The notes below the pieces were generated by a model that was not told the origin of the DNA, ran no database searches, and saw only the letters and a program-made list of their open reading frames with translations. From Fragilariopsis cylindrus CCMP1102 (taxonomy: Eukaryota; Bacillariophyta; Bacillariophyceae; Bacillariales; Bacillariaceae): a stretch of DNA of 64,000 nucleotides. Below are positions 13,439 to 24,049 of this stretch, piece after piece (position 1 is the first letter of the stretch; every line of letters starts with the position of its first letter). The translations under genes were made by a program, and so were the position numbers. The stretch is from positions 1-64,000 of the forward strand of contig FMBT01000036.1 in assembly GCA_900095095.1 (NCBI GenBank), written 5' to 3'.

Positions 13439-14398
13439 TCATCCATCATCATCATCATCATTGTTGCTGTTCGGCCAAATTCGATTGGCAATTTTGGGTA
13501 GAAATGTACAACAGAATACTTTAAGTGCGGAAGAATCCCAACTTTCTTCGTGACAATAAATTAAACCCTCGTCGTCGATATGATATATTGTCTTACCGGA
13601 TAGTGTTGGTAGAATTGGCCTCCATGGAAGTCTCAACTTACCGCGGAGTTTCCATCGCGCAACTAGCGCAATATTTGTTTCCTCTTCCTCCTCTAATTCT
13701 TCTTTAACTCTTTGCTGTGTTGTTGTTGTTGTTGTTGTTGTTGGTATTGTTATTCTGTATTATTTCTAGCGATTCAAGCTCAGTCGAACTGGAATGATAG
13801 TCAAAGAGATGAGTAGCTACTCCAACATACTTTCGAAGGCCTGAAAGGGGCAAGTCAGGATCGGGTCCAAGGAATAAAGCATCATCTCGATAAATAGCCG
13901 TCGTCAATTTTCCTGTTATGTAATATCCCTTACCCGTTTCTGCCTTCCATCGTTCAGAACATATTCCTGAAGTTGTTTCGGTGATAAACCCTTATATTTG
14001 ACTTTATTGAGTTTATTGTTAGTACCAGCCGGTCGATGCGCTTGGGGAGCTCCCATTAGATGCCAACGTTCTTTTCGTATTATTGTATGTTTCATCAAAC
14101 CTTCTACCATGTCTAAACTATCACCATACCGTCTCCGGAAGAAAGGACACTTGATAGATTGAGATGAACTATACCAACGATCTAGTTTGGACATAGACCA
14201 GGCTTCTAATGGAGAGAATGTTAATACCTTTGGGTCCGCATTTTGTGTCGTCATTGTTGGGGCTGCAAAATGGTTTGCTGATAGGAAATTGAGCGGTCGA
14301 GAAAGAAGGGATGATGATTCTATTTTAACTTCCGAGTTTTTTCGAACAACAACATTATTAGTTAGTTCATTATCGATTTGCATTGTTTCTGTATTCAT
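13439..14398 (-). CDS. DUF2358/SnoaL (NTF2-like) domain protein, frameshifted
   Basis: The N-terminal part (from the ATG at 14398) has 'SIKCPFFRRRYGDSLDMVE', a motif I recall from diatom proteins of this class. It is followed by 'GLSPKQLQEYVLNDG', then 'GKLTTAIYRDDALFLGPDPD', 'GLRKYVGVATHLFDYHSS' and, after a poly-Asn stretch, 'WKLRGKLRLPWRPILP', 'SGKTIYHIDDEGLIYCHEES'. That series matches the plant/algal DUF2358 NTF2-like fold, often plastid-associated. No enzymatic role is established. One base seems lost near 13912. The frame changes again in or just after the AAC tract near 13720-13745, by one base gained or two lost. Acidic residues could also extend the N-terminus upstream (to about 14470), so the start is uncertain. 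Confidence 0.65.
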
Positions 14399-15362
14399 AT
14401 CATTGGGGAGTGACGGTATTATTTCTTCTTTACCAGCGATGAGACTTTTCGTGGCATCCTTAATCTCGTCAATATATTATCATTGATCACAACATATCCA
14501 TGTACATCTTGAAAAGAATCAAAAAGGAGATAAACAAACAAAATGAATTGTTTTCTCCTATTTCGATGGATATAATTTTCGTGCTTCATCATTCTCTAGT
14601 AAAACTATTACTGTTTGATACAGAAGACAAAAAAGATAAAAATTAAAACGATATGGATGTTCCCGTAAAAGATAGAGGAAAGACGTCAGCGTACGTGAGA
14701 TGACCCTCTATTGATAATGTACCGTATTGAATATGATGTGATGAAGATGTTCAGTATAAATTGGTTTTTTCTTATAATAATGCTGGCAGTCCAAAAAGGC
14801 TTGGCTTTTAATGAGATGTGCGAAGGAGCGGTCCCTTTAGTTCTTTTGCAGTACATCTCTGATTCTTTGATTTTTACTGTACACTGCCTTATTTTGTGAC
14901 GTTGAAGTAGTGTGTATTGAATCGACGTGTTTGAAGAAGTGTGTACGACGGACCAGAAGAATTACCCAGCTGGAAAAATAGTGTCATCACAAAATAAACT
15001 AATTACAAAGACACATCATTGGTGAAGTATTTTTTCTTTCTCGAACAGCTGCCTATTTTTGTTTATTCGTGTCGTGCATTTACCGTATTGCTATAATATT
15101 ATGTATTTCCTATTAAAAACAAGTGCTTCGCTTTTTTTTTGACGCGCTAGTGAGGGATTTATGCAGAGGGCGCATGTCAAAAAAAATGAAGCACTCTACT
15201 TACAGTAGAAGGAAAAACCGAAAGAAACAATAAGGAAGGTAGGGCTTATATGATACGAGGCGCGATTCTGACGAGGAGTGAGGGAAGAAGCATAACGGTT
15301 GCCTATTTATTTATTCGTGTCGTTCATTTACCGTATTACTATTTAACATCACGCATATTTTG
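14399..15362. other. Intergenic region with a dispersed direct repeat
   Basis: Spacer between two divergent genes. It contains two copies of a roughly 45-bp sequence (15051-15096 and 15301-15345, listed separately). No coding signal. Confidence 0.5.
15051..15345. repeat. Imperfect direct repeat, two copies of about 45 bp 250 bp apart
   Basis: Copy 1 at 15051-15096 and copy 2 at 15301-15345 share 'TTTATTCGTGTCGT', 'CATTTACCGTATT' and flanking bases with only a few differences. They sit in the upstream region of the 15.4-16.9 kb membrane protein gene. Confidence 0.85.
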
Positions 15363-16887
15363 ATGTCGCATCACCGATCATTGTTCTGTAGACGCAGGAT
15401 TCAAAATATTATCCATCAACCAAACACGACGACGACGACGACGACTAATACAACTTATTCCTCCGATACGGCTAGGAATGCTAATGCTGATACCGACGGT
15501 ACTGAGTATATATGATTGTAAATTCTGATAGCGACGAGAAGACGAACGGTCGCGAGGATGATATTGGTAATGATAATAAAAGTAAGAATAAAAAAGAAGA
15601 AGGCCATTATCGAATAATTCAACAGGCCAATCGATTACAGGAGGTGATAGTTACAATGATGGTAATAATTCTTCGTTTATGCATAACTGTATGGATCATG
15701 AGGAATTTTTACACATCAAAGAATATTTGGATTCAATAAATAATTTTGATATCAAATTTTGTCAAATCCGATTATTGAATGCTTTTGTCTTTTTGCTGGG
15801 TAGTGCTTTATATGTATGTATGGACGCATTGCCATATTCTGGATTGTACAGAAGACCAACTGCTGCTGATGATGATTATTATGAAACTGATACAAATGGG
15901 TGGATTAACAATATTCGATAGTATATTTTTTGCTGCGATTATGTTTATATTACAGCCTTGATTGATTTTTATTTAGTTTACTTGGTTGGCTCACGATCTG
16001 ATGAAGCACAAATGCAAATTGTTAATCGTCAAGAGGCAATGTCTCGCGCAAGGAAACGTTCTTCACGACAAGATGGTACATTAATGGGATTACCTTGTAC
16101 GCCTGTTTCTATGTACGATATAGATTCAGAAGACGACGATCATCGCGATATGGATCATCCCAATAGACAATATTGTCGCAAGTTTCGAAAACTGATTTCG
16201 AAGTTTCGAGGATCGATTTCGATGGTTACTTTGGTATGTTGGGCATTACTGCTTGGTGGAATTACTGGATGTATATCTGCTGTATTTATAGTGAAGCATG
16301 TTCTTATATCTGACATCTTTAATGCGATAAGTGTACACCTATTCTTTATCCAAGCATGCGTTATGATATATGCGCGCTTATGTGCTAGTTCTTCAAGCAA
16401 TTCCAACCGTATCGACGATGACAACAACAGCAATATCAATGAAGATGATGATGATAATGATGATGATGATGACAGTATGATGATATTCATATCAAGATGG
16501 ATGCTAATTGGTGGAGATTTTTCGTTTGCTTTAGGTGCATCGATTGATGTAGCTTATAGTTATGTTTATATCTTTAGGATGATTAATTCGGATTATTTCA
16601 AGCAAGCTGTTGCAACACTTTTGTCTGGTATTCTATGGCTACTCGCTTCTATAACGTATCTAAGTGTAGCATTGTACGATTACTACATCCTCAAGAGAGA
16701 AATTAGGAAAGAACTCGATTCTTTAGTATTATTGTCATTGCATATGAGATTATCATCTTCTATGCCACCGAAAACACATCATATGACTGAATCCAATCCT
16801 ACTACCACTGAAGTTCATGATACAAGCAACGATAGCAACGATGATGATGATGATGATGATAATATCAAGCGAGATTCTTGCCTTTAA
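15363..16887 (+). CDS. Uncharacterised multi-pass membrane protein, several frameshifts
   Basis: I do not recognise the family. The probable start is the ATG at 15363 ('MSHHRSLFCRRRIQN'), with a Thr-rich then charged N-terminal region. About six hydrophobic helices follow: 'LLNAFVFLLGSALYVCMDAL', 'SIFFAAIMFILQP', 'MVTLVCWALLLGGITGC', 'HLFFIQACVMIYARLC', 'WMLIGGDFSFALGASID' and 'TLLSGILWLLASITYLSVAL'. Asp/Asn-rich loops separate helices 4 and 5, and the C-terminus is Asp-rich. The frame changes near 15500, near 15650 and twice between 15900 and 15960; the first two fit loss of one base each. The number and topology of helices are my estimate, and the joined protein is uncertain around 15900-15960. 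Confidence 0.6.
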
Positions 16888-17431
16888 GTATCAACTATGG
16901 GTGACGTATACATAATAGAATGAATGTTTATCACGATACACGTGCAATTTGTATTGTCTGCAAATTGTGCTATTTAAAAAAACAAAATACATATATAAAC
17001 CAATGAACAATCAGCGGATATACTGTAAGTAACTTCCAGCCCACCAATAAAAGAAATGACAGTGAAAGGGTCAAAAGGTTACGCCCCCTTCTGACACGAT
17101 TTTTCATATATGTAGATAACTATAAGATGTTGTTGATATACAGTATAAAACAGTCCTTTGTTTTGTTTTCTAAGCATGTTACAGTATAGTATCAGTATAG
17201 GATCAGTATAGTATCAGTATAGTACTTACTATAGTGTTTATTATAGTAGCCTACTTACTATAGTACTATCTATAGTATAGTATAGATAATCGATTATACC
17301 TGCCTCAAAAATGTTTACTCAATATTGCGTGATATTATTGTCAACTACAAATGGTATTTTCGTGTAAAATAATTACAGAGTAGATTTTTTCGGAATTTGA
17401 TTTAATGCGGATTTCTAGTCATGTTTGTCAA
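16888..17431. other. Intergenic region between convergent genes, with 11-bp tandem repeats
   Basis: Shared 3' spacer. The only structure seen is the CAGTATAGTAT tandem array and its inverted TATAGTA-rich neighbour (see repeat). Confidence 0.5.
17182..17290. repeat. 11-bp tandem repeat (CAGTATAGTAT x4) followed by inverted TATAGTA-rich segment
   Basis: Four consecutive 11-bp units at 17182-17225 differ by single bases. They are followed to about 17290 by words such as ACTATAG and CTATAGTATAG that are partly complementary, so the segment could fold into a hairpin. It lies between two gene 3' ends. Confidence 0.85.
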
Positions 17432-18718
17432 TCATTCATCTTCGTCGTCACTCACAGAAATAATTCGTCTCTTCGAAACCTTACGTTCTCTTTTTGATTG
17501 CTTCTGATGGCTGTGTTTCTTTCCCTCGTTGTGACTACTTTCTTCTGAATCAACCATGCTGAATTCACAGTCGTCGCTCTCATCGTCTGCTTTTTCCTTG
17601 GTATCTTTTACGGGAAATTCGTGACCAAGTTTACTTGTACCGTGACCAAGAGTATCAGCACAGGAACTACAAATCCAGTCACCATCGGGAATCGCACTCA
17701 ATCCTAAACATGTAATATGAAAGCTCCGTCGACATCCTTCCGAATGATCACCGCCATCACATATAAGAAGTTCTCCTCCTTGTCCACACAAGTTACATTC
17801 GTCTTGGCTCATCGCGTCTTCGTCTTCGACACCAAACTCAACGAAGCCATCGTTTTCATATTCGCCTGTATCACGTCCACCTACACCATAAACAAATTTG
17901 TTGTCTTCGGATTCGTCACTATCATCGGTGCAGTTACTACCTTCCTCATCTCTAAAAGTAGCTTCAACATCCTTGCTTCCCATCGTACGTTCTGAGGTTG
18001 CCAACTTCTGAAGACCTTCTTTGGATATCTCAAGGATGAGTTCAAGCCCCGTCTCCGCGTGATGAAAAGAAAACGTAGATGAGTGTTTCTTGACATCTAA
18101 TCTTAAAGAAAAGACCACCGTACCTTTGGAACTGAGCTGTCGGCGGCTCACGGGAGTTGCATGACCGTTAGATGACAAAAGTGAAAAATCCACAAGCGAG
18201 GAAAATTGATCTTCCTTAGTGATGAATTCTTCATCGTCTCCGTTTTTTTTAACCAAGAATGGTATCCTGTCTTCGGCTTCATCTTCTTCCAAATGTAATA
18301 AACAAAGGGTAAAAACCACATTTTTTGTTTTATCCTTTTTGTCGTTATGGTGTTCGTCAGCGTCTTTAACTGCTTGTTGTATCGGTCCATATACAGCTAA
18401 AGCTAATCGCATCCGTTGGTCGTTGGAATCCACCACAACAGACCGTTTGATAAAGGTACCATCATCGTTACTACGACCATTCTTTGACAGGAGTGACCAC
18501 CGAGGAGACTCTTGGAGAGGTATAACAATCTCATATCCTCGAGAGTGCGAACCATCGTTTTCACCAGATATGGCTTTTTTTCGAAGCGCCAACCGCGCCC
18601 GCAATTCCTCGGAAAAAAGCGTAAGAACACAAGCCCTTAGGCTAGTGTTGACTCGCAAAGACTTACACCCTCCTCGATCACTCAGCTCGGTTCGACAGGT
18701 GGGGCACTTCAGATGGGC

Positions 18719-18750
<32 letters not shown>

Positions 18751-19974
18751 CGTGATCATTATGAAGTCGCGATGACGACAATGACGTCAAAGACGAAGAA
18801 GATTCCCACCAAGACAAACACCCGCTACAGAAACTATGTCCACACGGTAAGGAAAATGGATCCAATAAAACTTCGTGACAAATCGGACACATCAACTCAC
18901 TTCGTAAGGTATCTAGATTCTGTGAAGAAACGACGGTACTATCATTACAAGCAGCGTTATTATCTGTTGTTGTTGTCGAGTTATTATTGGTGCTGGTCGT
19001 CGTCGCGGGATTATTTTTGTAGTAATCGAGGTGATCCTGTACGGACATTTCAATGCTAGTTTCTAATTTCCTACCCAAAATAGAAAATTTCAAATCATTT
19101 AAGTTCACATTGTCATTCTCGTTATTGTTGCTGTTTGATTTCTTTCTCTTTTTCCGCGTTTTTGTATCGATTGTCTCTTTTTCTTCTTCTCCATAAATAT
19201 CACTATCGTCGTCATTGTAAAGTGTTTTCCTTTCAGGTCTACGTCTTTTATTCGTTGCTTTGTTGTTAGTACTTGTAGTCGTATTAGTCTGCGAGGATGT
19301 CGTCAATTCTTTAGTTTCTTCTTCGCTCGCTCTACCATCGATTTGGATCTTTTGATTGAACTTTTTACTAGTCACCACTGATGGTACATTTGTTGTGATT
19401 TCTACTGACGTAGGATAGGAACTTTTGTCTTCACTACTTGTAGAGGAACTCGAAGATGACGACGAGGACGAGGACGAGGAAGAAGATGATGATGACGATG
19501 ATGACGATGATGACGACGAGGAGACGATGATGACGAGGACGACGATGAAGAGGAACTGCTGGAGGAAGAAGAATCACTGGAAGAATCGCCGCAGACGACA
19601 ACATCATTACTTTCGTCGTCCTGGTTGGGGTTTACTTGTACTGCTGGAGGAACAGACGATTTGGTTGTTAGAACAGAACATCCTCTTTCTTAACTTTTTT
19701 TCGCCTTCTTCTTAATACCAATATTTTTCTTCTGCTGATTTAACGATGATGTGATATTGACTTTGTTACTTTGATTTCCTTGCTTCTCTGCACCACCGTC
19801 ACCACAATCACCCTCACCTCGTTTTATTGTCCCTGGTATACAATCAATGCATCGTGCCTTTGCATCACCTGTAGCTGCTCGTTTTAGTTGACGTTTAGAA
19901 AAATACTGAACCTCCTTCGTACTACGACTGCATCTACCGCATCGAAAGATAGGACTTTTATTATCATTCTTCAT
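17432..19974 (-). CDS. Stc1-like zinc finger, RING finger and PHD finger protein (putative chromatin E3 ubiquitin ligase)
   Basis: The start is the ATG at 19974. The N-terminus has a four-Cys module 'CGRCSRSTKEVQYFSKRQL' followed by 'KARCIDC', matching the Stc1-type zinc finger. A poly-Ser/acidic linker follows. Near the middle is a C3HC4 RING, 'LMCPICHEVLLDPFSLPCGH', 'SFCSGCLSWW', then, after a Gln run, 'HLKCPTCRTEL'. The region after it ('GYEIVIPLQESPRWSLL'..) is unassigned. A C-terminal PHD finger reads 'DECNLCGQGGELLICDGG', 'FHITCLGLSAIPDGDWICSSC', then a basic nuclear tail. RING suggests ubiquitin ligase activity and PHD suggests histone-tail reading; both are inferred. One base is lost in the Ser tract near 19420-19560, and a local disruption with an in-frame stop sits near 19690, so the link of the Stc1-like part to the rest is likely but not proven. 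Confidence 0.75.
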
Positions 19975-20438
19975 GCTGTTTCTTGGTTAGTTTATCTGAT
20001 GTGTGAACCGTAATTGAAACTGTGTTTATGTGTTGTCGTTTATAATTACCGGTATTTTGTGATGAAGCAAACGATAAATCCAAAAAAGAAAAAGAAAATT
20101 TGTGGCTGATGGTTCCGTCGCCTACAAAAGGCGGCGCGCATTATATTTTCGACCCACTCGATTGAAACAAATCATTTTTTGCTTGGGCGACCTTGCGGGC
20201 GAGCACATGCAAAAATTCAAATCAAAGAATAAATACACTTTAAAAGCACTACTACAATTGACTTGTACTTGATTGTACAAGAATGAAGATGATGAAAACA
20301 GACACTACCACGGTACGTTATACTCATTTATTATCATAGATATATTATTTCCTTGAGGATTATTAGTTATCTATCAACGAAAACAAATTCCGCTCAGATA
20401 ATTAAGGTGTTCCGGCATTACTTCCGGTACGAAAAATA
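19975..20438. other. Divergent promoter region
   Basis: Spacer between the divergent RING/PHD and SKA1 genes. No repeat or conserved signal stands out. Confidence 0.5.
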
Positions 20439-21822
20439 ATGAATCGCAGCAATATCAGCAATGACGATAGCGGCAGCAATTATCGATATCACCCAAAACA
20501 AAACAACGACGACGATGATGAGGATGATAATAAAATGTTAATACTGGAATTCAGACAGATGACTTGTTAGACTTATTCTCAACAACTATGCATTCCTTAG
20601 CGGCCGATGCTGCTGCTATTCGACAAATCACCGACTTAGCCGAATTGACTGGGATCATCGTATCCGATAACAATGGAAATAAGAAGTATGGTAACAATAA
20701 CAACGCCAACGATGAAGAAGAAAATGATAAAAGAGAATACGTCCAAGAATTGTGTAATCTTGATCGGTTGATTACAGGTGTAGAACAAAAGGTCATCGCA
20801 TTAAGACAGATCATCAATGAAGAAAATTCTGCCCTGACAAAATTCGAAACAAATTTAAGAGATGAAGCTGATGAACAAGCTATTCTCATCGAGGATTTGA
20901 TATCCGCTCTTGACCTTCAGCAGCAGCAGCAGCAGCAGGATAATAATATGTCATCGTCGTCGAATGATAGGGATGATGATAATCGGTTGCATGCACGTCA
21001 CCAAAAAAGTAGTGATAATGAGGATGAGGATGAGTGGCGGTACGGAAGATACGAAAATAACGATCAACGCCAACATCACTATCATGACAAAAAGCACATA
21101 CAACTGTCAGAAGCAAGCAGCAATAGTTACAAAACAACAACACTAATAGAAAAGGAGTCTTGCAATCAAGAACAATGGGGAAGATGGGCAATCAATCCTC
21201 CCCCCATCCGTCAAGAGGAGTTAATGGAAGTCGTATTAGCCATAACAATAACAACAGTAATCGTGGCCGTAACCGTAACGATTTATACAAATTTTCATCA
21301 TTATCTCCGGAGAAGATGAACAACGGATCTTGTTATGGCGATGATAACGATGAAGAACAGGAGGAGGAAGAAGAAGAATATCCATGTTTTGTGAAAGTTA
21401 CCAAGTCAGAAATTCTAGAACAAACACCGTCATTTGGTGTACACCTATCTCGTTTTGATCTGAACGAAGCATTAGAAGAAATCGAACGCATGGTTTGGAA
21501 CAAAATATCCTTAGAACCCAAGAGTAGTATTCATAGTAATGGTAGTAGTCCTCCTTCCCATCTTTCATCCAATACACTACAACGACGATTCGATTACCTA
21601 CGGCATCGACAACGTGGTCCTAATGCGAGTTCGGATAATGAAACTGAAGCACATGTGGGCCATCGATGGGTGTCAGAACAAGAACTACGTGAGAATTGTG
21701 CGTTTTTTCGTAGTGGAGAATCTACTGCCAGAGCAACATTACAGCTCTTATGTTCTCTGAAACGTCTCAAACAGGTACCAGGGAAAAACAGAGAAGTCAC
21801 ATATCTTTGTCTTTTCAGGTAG
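20439..21822 (+). CDS. SKA1: Spindle and kinetochore-associated protein 1 (SKA1), frameshifted
   Basis: Microtubule-binding subunit of the outer-kinetochore SKA complex. The ATG at 20439 is followed by an Asn/Asp-rich stretch and then helical segments '..DLFSTTMHSLAADAAAIRQ' and 'LDRLITGVEQKVIALRQIIN', which fit the coiled-coil assembly domain. A long low-complexity linker (poly-Gln, Asp, His) leads to the C-terminal winged-helix microtubule-binding domain: 'VKVTKSEILEQTPSFGVHLS', 'FDLNEALEEIERMVWNKI', 'VSEQELRENCAFFRSGEST', 'TLQLLCSLKRLKQVPGKNRE', and final 'VTYLCLFR'. This matches the order and closing motif of SKA1 proteins. Two one-base losses are needed: near 20550 and near 21200 (C6 run). 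Identification rests on the C-terminal domain. Confidence 0.85.
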
Positions 21823-22489
21823 TAGTTCCTTTACTATACTAATTCCTTACCGAAGTCAAACTTACTTGTATACTGCGTTTTGAGATAACAGAGCGCTCCG
21901 GCTATACTGTGGTTTATTAGTGGTGAGAGAAGGCAGAAGGCAGAAATCATTTATACATTGGTCTCATATCGAAGTGACTGTTACATGCAGTACAACGCAT
22001 ACGTTTACAATTACTCTTTCTGAGTATACGCTGTCTGCTATAAAATTAAATGCAACAGGAAGTACATTGAAGCTCAATCATTACATAGTGACCCTTCTTT
22101 GAACTTAAGAAGTAATTATATTTGCTTGCTTAATATTTTCGACTATTTTATGATAATAATACAAGTAAGGGGAATTTTCCGTACATTGCATTGTGCCTCA
22201 CTACTGAAATCATTTTTGTTATCGTACAGAGCTGGATTAATATCTCTGTATCTTTCACTAAATCTTAACTAGCAAGTGCTGCGAAAACTTCTAGCTGTCG
22301 TTTCGCAATAGTTGCCTCGACGGTCATTATTCATCGAAATAATCTTACCAACACGTGGGAGTTGGAACTGCATTCAAGGAATACTCGACCTCGAAATTGA
22401 GGGCGATGCCTCCCTCTATACAAATTGTATTTGATCTCTTTGTGCGGCGAAATAATGGGATTTTTTGTAGCACGAAGTAATGGTTATTT
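21823..22489. other. 3' intergenic region between convergent genes
   Basis: AT-rich spacer of about 670 bases. Nothing recognised. Confidence 0.5.
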
Positions 22490-24049
22490 CTATTCCTCGT
22501 CGTCTTCCTCCTCTTCTTCTTCGTCATTTCCGCTTTCACTTGGCTGGTTCAAACTCGTGGATATCGTCTCGTCCTCTTTGTCGACAAAAAACCCTAGCAA
22601 CAACAAAGGTCCCGTGGCAATAAGCTGCAGTACAGCCGTGAAACAAAAATTGAAGAGGATACCCTTTCTTTCAACCAAGATCCCTCCTAACGCCGCTGAA
22701 CCGGACCAGGAAAACATATTGACGGATTCTAGTGATGCCCATTTCCCCCGTTCTTCTTTTGGAACGTTGTCCATCAATATTGATTTGGTCAACGATTGTG
22801 GTGAGTTCATGAATGATGTACGCAATATCAATACTATACATACGACGGATCTAGGTAGTCCTAATTTGTACGAAACAACCATAGAAATCATGAGAAGAAT
22901 TCCGATCCATTTCATACAAACCGTCACCCGGCATCTACCGTACGTTCCTGCTAAGCGTTGTGCTTGCCTTCTGAAACCGACTTGGAGAATAGAATTCATC
23001 ATGTAGATTATTTGTACTGCAACAGGAGAAAGACCAAGATTGTCGTATAAAAAGATAGCAAAATACCTAATCGACATACCACTAGCCAAACCAGATATTA
23101 TATCCGAAGTAGCCACTAGAATAGGAACGATGCGTTTTCCTGGTAAGCAACACAAGGCTTTCGCCAGTCTCTCTTCGTTGTAAGTTTCATCTTGATGTGT
23201 AACAGCAGTCCTAATGGCGTTACTATTACTGGATAATCGACCAGATCCCAGTTCTTCCGTTCTTGCACTTGCTTCTCTTACCTCTAATGAAACTAGGGAC
23301 TCTTCCAATCCGTCGTTTTCTATTTCACCAAGATCATCACTTAAGAAACATAACAAAATGATACCTGGCAAAGATAGTACATTTCCAGCTAGCAATACCA
23401 TCGAACAATCCTTTACCGTCCACTTATCTCCGAGCACTGCAAACATAATTAGTGCGATAGCTGGTCCGCACATATTTCCGAAATTTATTATAATTGCTCG
23501 ACGTGTAAAGTAGAAACTCCGTTCACCGTCTGGGATAGAATCACTAAAAAGTGCAGTAATGGCAGTATTGACAATACCCCAATGAATTCCCCAAAGGATA
23601 AGTGCCCCCACGAGCAACAAATATCCCGGATGTAAGGCTGCATATATCGTAGCACCGCAAGCTGCGGCACCAAAAAATGCACCAATCTTCAACAAGATAT
23701 CTCGTCTATATTTGTCGGCTAGTATTCCTGTTGGAATACTTACACAAAGTTGTGATATTCCCATAGCAGCCGTAATAAATCCAATCGATTTTGGGTCGCC
23801 ATCACGTAATAAAAATACTAATGTTGCTAGACAGTTTTGATTCCATACTCCACGACCACTAAATGCGAACCATGTGTACAAAAGAACAAATGTAATATTC
23901 CTTGGAACTTCCTGTCGCTCATTAGTTGTTGTCTCGTCGTCGTCATCGTCGTTTTCTTCTTCTTCTCGCAATCGTTCGTTGGAAGAAAGTAGTGATTCTG
24001 ACAAGGACAAATTATTTAGTTCATCGGCAATGCATTGTCGTGGTGGCAT
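22490..24049 (-). CDS. Major facilitator superfamily transporter
   Basis: Twelve-helix MFS-type carrier of about 519 residues, read without breaks from the ATG at 24049 ('MPPRQCIADELNNLSLSES'). An open frame continues upstream of it but without an ATG. Acidic cytosolic N-terminus, then 'VLLYTWFAFSGRGVWNQNCL', the MFS loop-2 motif 'SIPTGILADKYRRDILLKIG' (G-x3-D-R/K-x-R/K type), and 'ALFSDSIPDGERSFYFTRR'. After a charged central loop the second half has 'ILVATSDIISGLASGMSIRY' and 'LTKSILMDNVPKEERGKW'. The C-terminus is poly-Glu/Asp. The substrate is unknown. The gene at 40275-42237 is a paralogue. Confidence 0.85.
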   Translation of the reverse strand: MPPRQCIADELNNLSLSESLLSSNERLREEEENDDDDDETTTNERQEVPRNITFVLLYTWFAFSGRGVWNQNCLATLVFLLRDGDPKSIGFITAAMGISQLCVSIPTGILADKYRRDILLKIGAFFGAAACGATIYAALHPGYLLLVGALILWGIHWGIVNTAITALFSDSIPDGERSFYFTRRAIIINFGNMCGPAIALIMFAVLGDKWTVKDCSMVLLAGNVLSLPGIILLCFLSDDLGEIENDGLEESLVSLEVREASARTEELGSGRLSSNSNAIRTAVTHQDETYNEERLAKALCCLPGKRIVPILVATSDIISGLASGMSIRYFAIFLYDNLGLSPVAVQIIYMMNSILQVGFRRQAQRLAGTYGRCRVTVCMKWIGILLMISMVVSYKLGLPRSVVCIVLILRTSFMNSPQSLTKSILMDNVPKEERGKWASLESVNMFSWSGSAALGGILVERKGILFNFCFTAVLQLIATGPLLLLGFFVDKEDETISTSLNQPSESGNDEEEEEEDDEE

